Shown piece after piece: positions 8,404-20,847 of a stretch of DNA of 64,000 nt. Source of the DNA: Aliiglaciecola lipolytica (GTDB taxonomy: Bacteria; Pseudomonadota; Gammaproteobacteria; Enterobacterales; Alteromonadaceae); the NCBI RefSeq assembly GCF_018860635.1, contig NZ_JAHKPT010000006.1, positions 1 to 64,000 of the forward strand. Reading direction: 5' to 3'. Made by a program: the position numbers and the translations under genes. The stretch's first letter is position 1. Each line of letters opens with the position of its first letter. The notes below the pieces were generated by a model. That model had not been told where the DNA came from, searched no databases, and saw nothing but the letters and a program-made list of their open reading frames with translations.

Positions 8404-8790
8404 CTATATTTTGGCTGATGCAGCTTCTGATTGCGGTGTGAATGATCCAGAGCTAAGCAAAGCTGAACCAGTTGAAGAAGTTTGAATATTACCTTCTCTT
8501 AAATCTAATAATCGTAGGCCTCTTTGCGCATGATCCAAAGCTTGGGCTTGCCAATTTGATTGATGAAAGCGTTTTGAAGAGTAATAATAATATTCAGCAC
8601 GCTGGAGACGCAGTCGACTATTGCGGTCTTGTTTCGTTTTATCCACTCTCTGTAACCTTTGCTCAAAATTTTTCAATAAATGAATCACAGGATCAGGTTT
8701 AGTTTCAGGTACAGGTTCGGTTTGCCCAATCACCATTGCCGAACTTAAAATTGCCACAATAATTACCGAAAATAACGTTAACTTTTTCAT
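8404..8790 (-). CDS. Small secreted protein of unknown function
   Basis: A 128-residue protein with a clear Sec signal peptide (residues 1-22, MKKLTLFSV... to VIGQ). The mature part begins with a Pro/Glu-rich stretch, continues as a charged, probably helical segment (about 35-100, with a YYYY cluster near residue 69), and ends in a Ser/Thr-rich tail. I recognise no family. The ribosome site AGGA precedes the ATG by seven bases. The gene converges on the LysR gene with only 17 bases between the stops. A periplasmic or surface location is likely from the signal peptide. Confidence 0.7.
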   Translation of the reverse strand: MKKLTLFSVIIVAILSSAMVIGQTEPVPETKPDPVIHLLKNFEQRLQRVDKTKQDRNSRLRLQRAEYYYYSSKRFHQSNWQAQALDHAQRGLRLLDLREGNIQTSSTGSALLSSGSFTPQSEAASAKI

Positions 8791-9052
8791 TGCGATATCC
8801 TATTCTCTGCACTTTTAACTTATAGACTGTTTTGCAGTTTTGATACCAAAATGAAAGGACAATTAATAGATCTCATAAAAAAGATATTATCAATATAAAC
8901 AATAACTTAAGTCAATTAAAACAGATTTAAACAACACCTGATAAAATTGCGTTCGCGTAGATAAGAAAAAATTGCTTATTGGCTTGTAATTTATACTTAG
9001 ATTTTAAATGCGGGGGTTGACGAGCTAAATTAATAGTAAAAAAAGCGAAAGG

Positions 9053-9292
9053 CTAAATAGCTCGTAACAATAGACTGATTATAGTTCTAGTGGAGTTTGA
9101 GTCTGAACTGGATTGCAATTCATAAATAGAACCAGCCACAAAAGATGCCAACAGACCTCGAGGTGAGCTAATCCACTGTTTAGATTGATCCTGTGCCTTA
9201 TCTAAAGCGTGACGTTTGATGTCTTTCGACACTTTATACAGCTCAGCTTTGTTTTCAACGATGGCTTTTTGATTAGCTAATAAATCTAACAT
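9053..9292 (-). CDS. YqjK-like small protein
   Basis: A 79-residue protein: a charged helical N-terminal half (about 1-40), then a short apolar segment containing SPRGLLASFVAGSIYEL (about 42-58), which resembles the SPxGLL segment of YqjK-like proteins. It is the third gene of an apparent operon, 10 bases after the YqjE-like gene, and has its own ribosome site (AAGG). The gene order DUF883-holin-like-small protein matches the E. coli yqjD-yqjE-yqjK set, which supports the call more than the sequence does. The function is unknown; the E. coli set belongs to the stationary-phase and envelope-stress response. Confidence 0.6.
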   Translation of the reverse strand: MLDLLANQKAIVENKAELYKVSKDIKRHALDKAQDQSKQWISSPRGLLASFVAGSIYELQSSSDSNSTRTIISLLLRAI

Positions 9293-9302
9293 GTTAATCG
9301 CC

Positions 9303-9758
9303 TTATTTTTCTCGTCTTAGTGGATAGTTTTGCGCGGATGAATTTTCACTTCTAGGCTCAAATAAAGTCTTGATCGTGGTTGATAAACCAATTGAACGAA
9401 TCGCATTTTTGAAAATTCGATGTATGACCCAGAACATTAATACATTGATGACAATTAACGACAAGGCAACTATCAGCCAATGCACGCCAAAGGCATGTGC
9501 TCCATATCCAAGTGTCAGTAGCAGTGTCGTCCAAATGATTAAACTGATCCCCACCAGCAACAAAACACAAACTGCGCTAAGCAATAGTGCTTTACCTGAT
9601 AGCGTTAACTCCTGAACAGCCAACGACTTGGCTTTGCTAATTTGCTCTTTTTGCGCATCCCATACTCTAGACCAATAGGCCTGCAGGTCCGAAAAATCTA
9701 CAGCGTCATCTTTAGGCGCTGTAGACTCTTCATTATGGTGAGCGTTACCATCAACCAT
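9303..9758 (-). CDS. YqjE-like holin-superfamily membrane protein
   Basis: A 151-residue protein with a charged N-terminal region and two long transmembrane helices (about residues 52-80 and 88-112), the layout of the Actinobacterial-holin-X/YqjE-like family. No phage genes are near, so a lysis role is not suggested. It begins 7 bases after the DUF883 (YqjD-like) gene stop, and the weak ribosome site suggests translational coupling. In E. coli the homologous set sits in the inner membrane. Its job here is probably also at the inner membrane in stress or stationary phase, by inference from gene order. Confidence 0.7.
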   Translation of the reverse strand: MVDGNAHHNEESTAPKDDAVDFSDLQAYWSRVWDAQKEQISKAKSLAVQELTLSGKALLLSAVCVLLLVGISLIIWTTLLLTLGYGAHAFGVHWLIVALSLIVINVLMFWVIHRIFKNAIRSIGLSTTIKTLFEPRSENSSAQNYPLRREK

Positions 9759-9765
9759 CGTCAGT

Positions 9766-10083
9766 TTACTTTCTTTTCAAAAATGCAGTGAGAGCCATAC
9801 CTGCGGCAAATGCAATACCGGCGGTGGCAAGTGGATTTTCTTTAGTGAATTTGCCCACTGCAGATGAATTCCAGTAATCCTGCGCTTGTTGCTGTTTTTC
9901 CGATAGAGTTTCAGCTGAGGCGCTTGCTGAGTGTCTCACTTTTTCTTCAGTTTTAGCAGCTTGTTTTGCTAAGGAATCAACTGAATGATGAAGCGCATCA
10001 GTCATTTTATCTGCGATTGGAGTCTCCGACTTAGCAGTTGTTTCGTTAGCCATCTTTGCTGCCGATTGCGTTTGGTTCGTCAT
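9766..10083 (-). CDS. DUF883 (ElaB/YqjD-like) membrane-anchored protein
   Basis: A 105-residue protein: a hydrophilic, Ala/Lys/Glu-rich helical region (about 1-78), then a C-terminal anchor beginning ENPLATAGIAFAAG and ending FLKRK. This 'NPxxxxGIxxxxG' C-terminal helix is the hallmark of the ElaB/YqjD/DUF883 family. In E. coli YqjD and ElaB bind ribosomes through the N-terminal part and sit in the inner membrane in stationary phase under RpoS control. A perfect AAGGAG precedes the ATG. It is the first gene of the yqjD-yqjE-yqjK-like operon. Ribosome binding in this organism is inference from the family. Confidence 0.82.
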   Translation of the reverse strand: MTNQTQSAAKMANETTAKSETPIADKMTDALHHSVDSLAKQAAKTEEKVRHSASASAETLSEKQQQAQDYWNSSAVGKFTKENPLATAGIAFAAGMALTAFLKRK

Positions 10084-10302
10084 CTTGTTCTCCTTTTAAA
10101 GTTAGAATGCTATCGCCCCATAAATGGCGTATAGTACTTTTAAAAGTGCAACGACTATGCCATCGAGAATTAAAGAACTAAGTCATTAAAAAACAGATAG
10201 TTAGAATAAGCATCTAACATGCTCTATTGAAAAATAGGGTTAACCTTGTAAATAGTTCTGATATCCTTTGCAACAATTACATCCATCTTTGAGAGCACTA
10301 TC

Positions 10303-11280
10303 TTGGAAATAGGTCTTATCTGTTCAAGCTGCTTTTTAGTAGCGATAACCTTGCTACCCTTGTTGCCGAGTAATCATTGGTTATGTCGCAGCTGGGAATT
10401 TCCTAGGGTTCAGATCGTTTGCTTGATAATCATCAACGTACTAATGGTTTTATACTTAACCGAAGACTACCTAATGTACACTCTGCTGATAGTTAATTTA
10501 GCGAGCTTAATTTATCAGTCAATTTGGATTCTGCCTTACACATTTTTATATCCAAAAGAAGTGGAGCACGCTGATAGCTCATCAACTGAATCCAAGGTAT
10601 CTATTAAAGTCATTACTGCAAACGTTTTAATGCCCAACAGATCGGCACAAAAACTAATTGATTTAATCCGTCAATACGAGCCAGATATTGTTGTTACGTT
10701 AGAGACCAACAAATGGTGGCAAGACGCAATGGAACCCATTCATGCCGACTTTCCCTTCAGAGTAAATAAACCATTAGATAACCTCTACGGAATGCACGTT
10801 TACAGCAAACACGTAATATCGGATTTAGAGGTACTGGAATTAATTGAAAAAGATATTCCCTCTGTTCATTGCCATATTAAATTTACCGAAAGCGTCAAAG
10901 TTAAATTCCATTTTTTACATCCAGCGCCGCCTTCACCTACTGAAAATGACACGGCAAAACCCAGAGATAAAGAGCTCATTTTAATAGCCAATAAAGTCGA
11001 GCCGTCCAAACAACCAATAATAGTCACCGGAGATCTAAATGACGTAGCTTGGTCACCTACCACAAGAGCTTTTCGGAAACTAAGTGGATTAAAAGATCCA
11101 AGGATTGGTCGCGGCTTCTTTAACACTTTTCATGCAGATTACCCGATAATCAGATGGCCATTAGATCACCTCTTTCATTCTCAACATTTTATGTTGGCTG
11201 ACATTAAAAGGCTGCCATCGATTGATTCTGATCATTTCCCTCTCTATACAGAGTTAGTGATAAAAGATAAATGGGATTAA
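10303..11280 (+). CDS. Endonuclease/exonuclease/phosphatase (EEP) family membrane protein
   Basis: A 325-residue protein with two or three N-terminal transmembrane helices (residues 1-80) and an EEP-fold hydrolase domain (about 100-320). Metal and catalytic motifs are visible: the ITANVL strand, the ETN glutamate, the TGDLND motif, and the terminal SDHFPL histidine. Family members cleave phosphodiesters or phosphomonoesters of nucleic acids, inositol phosphates or lipids. With a membrane-embedded start, the catalytic domain may face the periplasm. The start is TTG at 10303: no ATG, GTG or earlier TTG precedes it in frame after the stop at 10249, and a weak GAGAG lies 7 bases upstream. It is divergent from the YqjD-like operon. 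The substrate is unknown. Confidence 0.8.
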   Translation: MEIGLICSSCFLVAITLLPLLPSNHWLCRSWEFPRVQIVCLIIINVLMVLYLTEDYLMYTLLIVNLASLIYQSIWILPYTFLYPKEVEHADSSSTESKVSIKVITANVLMPNRSAQKLIDLIRQYEPDIVVTLETNKWWQDAMEPIHADFPFRVNKPLDNLYGMHVYSKHVISDLEVLELIEKDIPSVHCHIKFTESVKVKFHFLHPAPPSPTENDTAKPRDKELILIANKVEPSKQPIIVTGDLNDVAWSPTTRAFRKLSGLKDPRIGRGFFNTFHADYPIIRWPLDHLFHSQHFMLADIKRLPSIDSDHFPLYTELVIKDKWD

Positions 11281-11371
11281 CACATTGGGGGAATTCTGGG
11301 AGAGGAATAGGAGCAGTCCGCTAGCAAGATTATATTTTGCAACACGGACTTAACTCTATTGCAGATTCAAT

Positions 11372-11530
11372 CTATCGTTTAGCGATAATCCAAACAGCGT
11401 GAATTATGCCTGGCAAATAGCCGAGGATTGTAAGCAATATATTTAAGAAAAATGCGCCACTAAAGCCCACCTGTAAAAACACCCCAACTGGGGGTAAAAG
11501 AATAGCCAATATTAGCCTAATGATATCCAT
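11372..11530 (-). CDS. Pmp3/YqaE-family small membrane protein (UPF0057)
   Basis: This 52-residue gene encodes two transmembrane helices. The first starts IIRLILAILLPPVGVFLQ and the second contains NILLTILGYLPGIIHAVWII, which together are the signature of the Pmp3/YqaE proteolipid family (PPxGVF...LLTxLGxxPGxIHA). The yeast homologue Pmp3 affects membrane potential and salt tolerance; bacterial YqaE is stress-induced. The start at 11530 has AGAGG six bases upstream. The gene lies alone between the EEP gene (convergent) and the DUF2383 gene on the same strand, 85 bases downstream of the latter's stop, and fits the stress-gene character of this region. Confidence 0.9.
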   Translation of the reverse strand: MDIIRLILAILLPPVGVFLQVGFSGAFFLNILLTILGYLPGIIHAVWIIAKR

Positions 11531-11615
11531 AATTTACCTCTTGATTCATTTGTTGTTAGTTGATAATAATATTAGAAGCCGCTCAATGAGCGGCTAGCTA
11601 TCATTAAGTTATCGG

Positions 11616-12062
11616 TTAAGCAGTGAGTTCCTGCAGGGCTTTCATCTCGTCATGACAAGCTTGCATAGTGCCTCGAATTTCTCTAAGGGCTAACGTACAT
11701 GTATCAGGCTGCTTTTCTGCAAGTGCCTCGTCGATTACTTCGAGTGTCTTGTCCTCAACCTCTTCAAGTTGACTAATATAGGTATGCTCTTTATCAAAAG
11801 ATAAAAAACCTACCAATTTTGTGTACATGTTGCGTACATTGACGGCGATGGACTCACCAGTTTCTTTCTCACCTTGCTCTGCAATCGCAAAAGGCTGAAG
11901 TGCTTCGATTGCTGCTTTTTTCTCAAACATCATTCTCGCAAACACTTGCTTTACAGACTCATGGGTTGCTTTATCAATACTTTCTTCATAAAAATCTGCG
12001 CCTGCTTTTAGCACTTCAATCACGTCTGCTACTTTGTTCACTTGTTTTACTTCATTACTCAT
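11616..12062 (-). CDS. PA2169-type four-helix-bundle protein (DUF2383)
   Basis: A 148-residue, fully helical, soluble protein with no signal peptide. The pattern of four amphipathic helices, with FYEESID near residue 25 and VEDKTLEVIDEAL near residue 105, matches the DUF2383/PA2169 family, a ferritin-like fold. Family members are often found beside stress and envelope genes, and no biochemical function is established that I know of. A ribosome site (AGGAG, about 7 bases before the ATG) is present. Its neighbours, YqjD-like, Pmp3-like and other small proteins, suggest a general stress role, by inference. Confidence 0.75.
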   Translation of the reverse strand: MSNEVKQVNKVADVIEVLKAGADFYEESIDKATHESVKQVFARMMFEKKAAIEALQPFAIAEQGEKETGESIAVNVRNMYTKLVGFLSFDKEHTYISQLEEVEDKTLEVIDEALAEKQPDTCTLALREIRGTMQACHDEMKALQELTA

Positions 12063-12429
12063 AAAAATCTCCTATTAATGACTTAAAGAAATAACCAAAG
12101 TTAATCATTGGTTGTTGAGTTACGCACTAAGGTAAATGCAGAAACCACACCATTTCTTAAAAACAGTTAGTAGAAGTTAAAACAGCACCATAAAAAATCG
12201 ATTTTATTAATAAATATCAAATAGATATAAAAATAATAAAAAACAAAATGATTGAGACAAGAAGCCAGAAATATAAAAATTAAGTAGGCTTTATTTTACT
12301 AATGTAAAAAATTTACTCGAAAATTGGAAAGATTACATTGTTGGGATATTGAAAGGGAGGAAAATTAAAAAACCCCGCTAAATAAATTAGCGGGGAACTC
12401 ACGCTTAGGGGATGTGTATAAGGTTAGGG
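12063..12429. other. Gene-free AT-rich region with recA terminator
   Basis: About 370 bases between the DUF2383 start and the recA stop. The right end holds the recA terminator (12373-12395). The rest is very AT-rich, must contain the DUF2383 promoter, and shows no open frame or repeat that I can support. Confidence 0.5.
12373..12395 (-). terminator. recA rho-independent terminator
   Basis: CCCCGCTAA and TTAGCGGGG form a perfect 9-bp stem around ATAAA. On the minus strand it is followed by TTTTTTAATTTT. It lies 35 bases after the recA stop codon. Confidence 0.92.
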
Positions 12430-13464
12430 TTACAACACATCCTCAGAAGCTACAGGATCTTCTGGTTTGACTGTTTTAGACAGCAACAACTCTGCTCTCA
12501 GACGCTTCTCGATATCGTCAGCCATATCAGTATGCTCTTTCAAATACTTAACCACGTTGGCTTTTCCTTGACCGATACGCTCGCCATTGTAGCTATACCA
12601 AGCTCCAGCCTTCTCAACAAACTTTTGCTTAACACCCAAATCAATAAGTTCGGCTTCTTTACAAATACCTTGGCCATATAGAATTTGGAATTCAGCCTGT
12701 TTAAATGGAGGTGCGACTTTGTTTTTAACAACTTTCACACGGGTTTCATTACCAACCACTTCATCACCGTCTTTAATCGCACCGATACGTCTAATATCTA
12801 GTCTTACAGAGGCATAGAACTTAAGTGCATTACCACCAGTTGTGGTTTCGGGCGAACCAAACATAACGCCAATTTTCATACGAATTTGGTTAATGAAGAT
12901 TACCAAAGTATTTGAACGTTTAATGTTACCCGTTAATTTACGTAGCGCTTGTGACATCAGACGTGCTTGTAAACCAACATGAGAATCACCCATATCACCT
13001 TCGATCTCAGCTTTAGGCGTTAACGCTGCCACTGAGTCAACGACTACAACATCTACTGCGCCAGAACGAACTAACATATCGCAGATTTCCAATGCTTGTT
13101 CACCGGTATCTGGCTGCGAAACCAAAAGATCATCGATGTTTACCCCTAACTTTCCTGCATAGACAGGATCCAAGGCATGCTCTGCATCAACAAACGCACA
13201 GGTTTTACCCATTTTTTGCGCTTCAGCAATAGCTTGCAAAGTTAGCGTTGTTTTACCTGATGATTCAGGACCATATATCTCAACGACTCGTCCACAAGGA
13301 AGACCGCCTATTCCCAACGCGATATCAATCGTCAAAGAACCTGTTGAAATAGCTTCAATATCTAAAGCTTGGTTGTCTCCGAGGCGCATAATTGCACCTT
13401 TACCAAATTGTTTTTCAATCTGCCCTAGAGCAGCTGATAATGCGCGAGATTTATTATCGTCCAT
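12430..13464 (-). CDS. recA: RecA recombinase
   Basis: A 344-residue RecA: a DNA-dependent ATPase that forms filaments on single-stranded DNA, drives homologous recombination and triggers LexA self-cleavage. Walker A is GPESSGKT (residues 65-72). The '[19 protein letters not shown]' Walker B/L1 region and the [13 protein letters not shown]2-adjacent segment are intact. It closely resembles E. coli RecA in length and sequence. It is transcribed away from pncC/mutS as an apparently single gene; no recX follows. A LexA box occupies the promoter spacer (13554-13581), so it is under SOS control. A strong terminator follows. Confidence 0.98.
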   Translation of the reverse strand: MDDNKSRALSAALGQIEKQFGKGAIMRLGDNQALDIEAISTGSLTIDIALGIGGLPCGRVVEIYGPESSGKTTLTLQAIAEAQKMGKTCAFVDAEHALDPVYAGKLGVNIDDLLVSQPDTGEQALEICDMLVRSGAVDVVVVDSVAALTPKAEIEGDMGDSHVGLQARLMSQALRKLTGNIKRSNTLVIFINQIRMKIGVMFGSPETTTGGNALKFYASVRLDIRRIGAIKDGDEVVGNETRVKVVKNKVAPPFKQAEFQILYGQGICKEAELIDLGVKQKFVEKAGAWYSYNGERIGQGKANVVKYLKEHTDMADDIEKRLRAELLLSKTVKPEDPVASEDVL

Positions 13465-13553
13465 CGGAATGTCCTTCGAAAATAGCGTGATAAATTAAAC
13501 AAGGGTTCAACGAACTTACTTATTAGTAACTTGACGTTAAGTTTATGCCCAGA

Positions 13554-13581
13554 AGTATACTGTATGATTATACAGTTACAA
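13554..13581 (-). promoter_or_regulatory. recA promoter with LexA (SOS) box
   Basis: On the minus strand TTGTAA (-35, 13576-13581) and TATACT (-10, 13554-13559) are separated by exactly 16 bases, and those 16 bases are a consensus LexA box, CTGT-N8-ACAG (13560-13575). This places LexA squarely over the polymerase site, as in E. coli recA. The -10 ends 90 bases before the recA start. Confidence 0.92.
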
Positions 13582-13675
13582 GTACAGTTTTACTTTTTTT
13601 ACGAATTTCTGCTTTTGAAAGTTAAAAATACTATCCAAAGTTATTCAGCGTAACTATCTAAATACATGTTTAGAC

Positions 13676-14161
13676 TTAGCTAATTCGTTGGCTAGTCTGT
13701 TGCAATGCAAATTCAATGGCCTGAAGTCTTACTTGATGCCGATCCCCAGAAAAAATCTGCTTTTCAGTAGAAATATCACCGTTGATAAAAAAACCAAACC
13801 AAACTAAACCAACGGGTTTATCTTCAGTTCCCCCATCCGGTCCTGCAATTCCACTAATAGAAACCCCAATTTCTGCTTGCGATTTTAGTGCGCATCCAGA
13901 GGCCATCTGCTCAACCGTTTGTTGAGACACTGCGCCAAATGACATCAAGATTTCTTGTCTCACTCCTAATAAAGATTGTTTAGCGTCATTAGAATAGGTA
14001 ACAAAAGACTGTTTAAACCACTCAGAGCTTCCCGCAACACTGGTGATTGCAAAGGCGACACCGCCCCCTGTACAAGACTCTGCGCTACTAATCGTCCAAC
14101 CTTTGCTTTTTAGCTGTTGTCCAAGTTGTTGGGAAACCCGCTCTATAGATTCGGTTAACAT
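13676..14161 (-). CDS. pncC: NMN amidohydrolase (PncC, CinA C-terminal domain type)
   Basis: A 161-residue protein of the CinA C-terminal domain family, which deamidates nicotinamide mononucleotide to nicotinate mononucleotide in pyridine nucleotide recycling. Signature segments are AESCTGG, GFVTYSN-like (QSFVTYSN), and the SGIAGPDGGT loop. It is the short, stand-alone form, without the N-terminal CinA domain. The frame extends six codons further to ATG 14179, but the ATG at 14161 aligns with the E. coli PncC start and has GGAG upstream (long spacing). The pncC-recA neighbourhood is conserved in gammaproteobacteria. It is divergent from mutS. Confidence 0.92.
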   Translation of the reverse strand: MLTESIERVSQQLGQQLKSKGWTISSAESCTGGGVAFAITSVAGSSEWFKQSFVTYSNDAKQSLLGVRQEILMSFGAVSQQTVEQMASGCALKSQAEIGVSISGIAGPDGGTEDKPVGLVWFGFFINGDISTEKQIFSGDRHQVRLQAIEFALQQTSQRIS

Positions 14162-14326
14162 AATGCAAATATGCTCCATTTCAATGTTTATCTGGCAGAT
14201 TGTACTAACAACTGCTAGAAAAAAAACCCATACTTCTTATAATGCCCAATTGTTTTTAATTGCCTTAATTCGATTAAGTTATTTATTCCGAACATAACCT
14301 CAACCTGCAAAGAGATCGCAACCTCA

Positions 14327-16906
14327 ATGAGTAATAGCGTTAAACAGTCTGATCTAGATAGTCACACCCCTATGATGCGTCAATATTTAACAATAAAGGC
14401 GGAGCATCCAGACATTCTTTTGTTTTATCGAATGGGGGATTTTTATGAGCTGTTTTTTGACGACGCTAAAAAAGCATCCGAGTTATTGGATATTTCTCTT
14501 ACTGCCAGAGGCAAATCTGGTGGTAATGCTATTCCTATGGCTGGCGTGCCTTATCATGCAGTTGAAAATTACCTTGCCCGTTTAGTAAAAATGGGACAGT
14601 CAGTGGCCATTGTTGAACAAGTTGGAGATCCGGCGACCAGCAAAGGCCCAGTGGAAAGACAAGTACAGCGTATTGTGACCCCTGGAACCGTGACTGATGA
14701 AGCCTTGTTAGAAGATAAACAAGACAATTTACTAGCCGCCGTTTTTGCCCGTAAAGAGGTGTTTGGTGTGGCTATTCTAGATATAACAAGTGGCCGTTTT
14801 AGTATTTCTGAATTGTCTGGAGAAGAAGCGCTTTTAGCCGAATTACAGCGCTGTAACCCGGCAGAATTACTTTACCCTGAAGGGTTTAGTCACCTGCACT
14901 TAATTGACAACCGAGCTGGACTGCGTCGCCGTCCAGTTTGGGAATTTGATTTTCAAACCGCCAGCAATCAACTGAATCAGCAATTTGGTACCACTGAACT
15001 AAATGGCTTTGGAATTCAAGACGCAAAAATTGCCATATGCGCTGCAGGTTGTATTGTTCAATATGTTAAAGATACGCAACGTTCTGCCCTGCCCCACATA
15101 CGCAAAATACAATTACAAAACCATAACGATACCGTGTTGATGGATGCTGCCACTCGTCGCAATCTAGAATTAACCTTGAATTTGTCTGGCGGCGTTGAGC
15201 ATACTTTAGCGAGCATCTTAGATTTTACTGTCACGCCAATGGGCAGTCGCTTGTTGAAACGCTGGATTCAAACCCCGATTCGCGACTTGCAGGTAATAAA
15301 TAGCCGTCAACAACAAATACAAGCCTTACACCAAAGCGAATACGAAGACTTACGCGACATGCTGAAGTCGGTTGGCGATATGGAACGCTGCTTAGCAAGG
15401 TTGGCGTTACGTTCAGCGCGACCAAGAGATTTCTCTCGGTTGAGCAACGCATTTGACATGCTGCCAGAAATTCAAAACAAGTTAGCCGATTTAGGTTCAA
15501 ATTTTCAGACGTTGAGTACAAATATCAACAACTTCCCTGAATTTAGTGACTTATTGAATAAAGCCATTATTGTTAACCCTCCGGTATTAATCCGTGATGG
15601 AGGTGTAATCGCTCCTGGTTACAATGAAGAGTTAGATGATTTACGAAACTTAGCAAAAGGTGCAACAGACTACCTTGAGCAATTGGAAATCAGAGAAAAA
15701 GAACGCACCGGCATTCACTCGCTAAAAGTCAATTATAACAAGGTTCATGGATACTATATTGAAGTCAGTCGCAGTTACGCGGATCAAGTACCTGCAGATT
15801 ATGTGCGCCGCCAAACCCTCAAGAATAATGAGCGTTATATCATTCCTGAGCTCAAGGAACACGAAGATAAAGTCCTTACCAGTCAAGGACGCGCATTAGC
15901 CTTAGAAAAACAATTGTATGAACAGTTGTTTGATTTATTGCTACCGCAACTCAATGAACTCATGGCATGCGCTATGGGATTAGCTGAACTCGACGTAATT
16001 TGTAATTTAGCACAAAGAGCTGATGCCTTAGACTTACATTGTCCTGAAATGAGTGAAGAGACGGGAATATTTTACGAACAAGGTCGCCACCCTGTAGTAG
16101 AAAATGTTATGAAAACCCCTTTTATCGCCAACCCGTTAGCCATGACACCAACAAGACGGATGTTAATTATTACGGGGCCTAATATGGGTGGTAAATCAAC
16201 CTATATGAGGCAAACAGCTTTAATAGTGCTTATGGCTTATATAGGCTCATTTGTACCGGCACAGCAAGCAGTAATCGGCCCGATAGATAGAATTTTCACC
16301 CGTATTGGTGCTTCAGATGATCTCGCTTCCGGCCGTTCGACCTTCATGGTTGAGATGACCGAAACCGCTAATATTTTAAACAATGCAACGGCTAACAGTT
16401 TAGTGTTGATGGACGAAATTGGTCGCGGTACCAGCACTTATGATGGCCTGTCGTTAGCTTGGGCATGCGCCGAATACCTCGCCTCACAAATTAACGCCTA
16501 CACACTTTTTGCCACCCATTACTTTGAGTTAACAAAATTAGCTGCAGAACTCGATTCCCTGGCCAATGTGCATCTTGATGCTGTTGAACACAACGACGAA
16601 ATTCGTTTTATGCATGCAGTACAAGAAGGACCTGCCAACCGCAGTTACGGTTTGCAAGTAGCGCAATTAGCAGGTGTGCCCAAAAGTGTTATTCGCTCAG
16701 CCAAAGCGAAACTCGCAATTTTGGAGAAACAACCAAATATAGAAGTTGATGAACTAACAGTAAGTAATCACTCACAGCAATTAGACTTATTGGATTCTGT
16801 AGATGAGTTACGGATTAAATTAAAGCAAATTGACCCCGATGAATTGACGCCTAAAGAAGCATTGGCACTACTTTATTCATTGAAAGAAATCAGTAACCAA
16901 TCCTAA
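14327..16906 (+). CDS. mutS: DNA mismatch repair protein MutS
   Basis: An 859-residue MutS, the mismatch sensor of methyl-directed repair. The mismatch-contacting Phe-X-Glu motif is present (F39-Y-E41 in MGDFYELF). The connector, lever and clamp regions follow. The C-terminal ATPase has Walker A GPNMGGKS (617-624) and a [12 protein letters not shown] Walker B/signature segment. The helix-turn-helix and C-terminal tetramerisation tail are present, so it is full length (E. coli 853). A weak ribosome site precedes ATG 14327. It is divergent from pncC. Confidence 0.98.
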   Translation: MSNSVKQSDLDSHTPMMRQYLTIKAEHPDILLFYRMGDFYELFFDDAKKASELLDISLTARGKSGGNAIPMAGVPYHAVENYLARLVKMGQSVAIVEQVGDPATSKGPVERQVQRIVTPGTVTDEALLEDKQDNLLAAVFARKEVFGVAILDITSGRFSISELSGEEALLAELQRCNPAELLYPEGFSHLHLIDNRAGLRRRPVWEFDFQTASNQLNQQFGTTELNGFGIQDAKIAICAAGCIVQYVKDTQRSALPHIRKIQLQNHNDTVLMDAATRRNLELTLNLSGGVEHTLASILDFTVTPMGSRLLKRWIQTPIRDLQVINSRQQQIQALHQSEYEDLRDMLKSVGDMERCLARLALRSARPRDFSRLSNAFDMLPEIQNKLADLGSNFQTLSTNINNFPEFSDLLNKAIIVNPPVLIRDGGVIAPGYNEELDDLRNLAKGATDYLEQLEIREKERTGIHSLKVNYNKVHGYYIEVSRSYADQVPADYVRRQTLKNNERYIIPELKEHEDKVLTSQGRALALEKQLYEQLFDLLLPQLNELMACAMGLAELDVICNLAQRADALDLHCPEMSEETGIFYEQGRHPVVENVMKTPFIANPLAMTPTRRMLIITGPNMGGKSTYMRQTALIVLMAYIGSFVPAQQAVIGPIDRIFTRIGASDDLASGRSTFMVEMTETANILNNATANSLVLMDEIGRGTSTYDGLSLAWACAEYLASQINAYTLFATHYFELTKLAAELDSLANVHLDAVEHNDEIRFMHAVQEGPANRSYGLQVAQLAGVPKSVIRSAKAKLAILEKQPNIEVDELTVSNHSQQLDLLDSVDELRIKLKQIDPDELTPKEALALLYSLKEISNQS

Positions 16907-16986
16907 GTATTTGATAGTTATTCGCGGCTTATAGATTTAGATTATTTCATATCAAAATTTGTCGCGCTTAAATGAAAAAGTTCGTT

Positions 16987-18725
<1,739 letters not shown>

Positions 18726-18758
18726 AGAAAAATCAAGCGCCTATTCGCATAATCATAA

Positions 18759-18784
18759 AATATAGCCCCATTGGGGGTTATATT
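18759..18784. repeat. Hairpin between pyrG and eno
   Basis: AATATAGCCCC and GGGGTTATATT (one G:T pair) make an 11-bp stem with a 4-base loop, 34 bases after the pyrG stop. No clear T-run follows, so this may be a weak terminator or an RNA processing and stability element between the two genes. Confidence 0.5.
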
Positions 18785-18805
18785 GTGCGTGTGCTTAGAA
18801 CGTAA

Positions 18806-20125
<1,320 letters not shown>

Positions 20126-20134
20126 AGCCTAATG

Positions 20135-20170
20135 AGCATGTACCAGCCTAAGTTTTATCTGGTACATGCT
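20135..20170. repeat. Perfect 12-bp inverted repeat after eno
   Basis: AGCATGTACCAG (20135-20146) and CTGGTACATGCT (20159-20170) are exact reverse complements with a 12-base loop, starting 9 bases after the eno stop. It is a stable hairpin likely to define the 3' end of the eno transcript. A T-run is absent, so intrinsic termination is uncertain. Confidence 0.6.
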
Positions 20171-20205
20171 TACAACTACCCTAATTGTCTGATATAAGTC
20201 AGATA

Positions 20206-20847
20206 ATGTCCGATACCAATCATCAACAACAAGTTGATATATTCGCCTCCGATCAAAGACAGCGCCATTTTGCCGAGCTGTGCAATGCCCTGTATGAAAG
20301 AGAATTGCTGTCATTAAGCAAGAGTACTGTCAACAATATACGGTTATTACAGCGTAGGTTGTCAGGATTGCCTTATCATATTAAAAATGCAGCTGAATAC
20401 TTACTAGCTCAAAGTTACCCCATCGAAGTAGACGTCCACAACGGCAGTTGGCAAGCTAAACAAGCGGCTAAATGTGTGAGCGCCAAATACGATCCGCAAA
20501 AATTATTGGCATGGTTTCAAAGCCATGTTCGTATGGGTTTGCCATCGCCTATTTGCATCAGTGATATGGGCATAGAAACAGTAGAATTAGACTCTGTTGA
20601 TAGAATAGACAAAGAAAACCATAAATTACATTTCAACAAACACGGCTGGTTTGATTTCAACGGAACATTTCTTGGTGAGTATGACCATTCATTGCAAAGT
20701 AAAACCTTATTGATTCCAAATAAAGGCAATATTACAGCTGCTTGTTGCGGCCATAGTTGGAACCACAAAGGCAAAACCATTCCCAGAACACTCAGCCTTA
20801 GAGAATTACTTTTATCCACCACAATTAACTGGAAAACCTACAAGTAG
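20206..20847 (+). CDS. Conserved-looking protein of unknown function
   Basis: A 213-residue soluble protein that I do not recognise. It has no signal peptide or membrane segment. The N-terminal third is helical and polar; later parts contain an aromatic-rich CCGHSWNHKGK segment (about residue 180) with Cys/His residues that could bind metal. The frame opens with a TTG at 20185, but ATG 20206 (MSDTNHQ) is a more natural start. Coding is supported by length, strand agreement with its neighbours and isolation between eno and the leu leader. It could be a DNA- or metal-binding protein; nothing in the sequence decides this. Confidence 0.65.
   Translation: MSDTNHQQQVDIFASDQRQRHFAELCNALYERELLSLSKSTVNNIRLLQRRLSGLPYHIKNAAEYLLAQSYPIEVDVHNGSWQAKQAAKCVSAKYDPQKLLAWFQSHVRMGLPSPICISDMGIETVELDSVDRIDKENHKLHFNKHGWFDFNGTFLGEYDHSLQSKTLLIPNKGNITAACCGHSWNHKGKTIPRTLSLRELLLSTTINWKTYK

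Noticed and set aside
8390-8404. Terminator between the LysR gene and the small secreted protein gene
   Set aside because: The only inverted repeat is 5 bp (GGTAA/TTACC) with weak pairing and no proper T-run.
9303-9758. Phage holin indicating a prophage
   Set aside because: The holin-like protein sits in a YqjD/E/K-type operon and no other phage gene is nearby.
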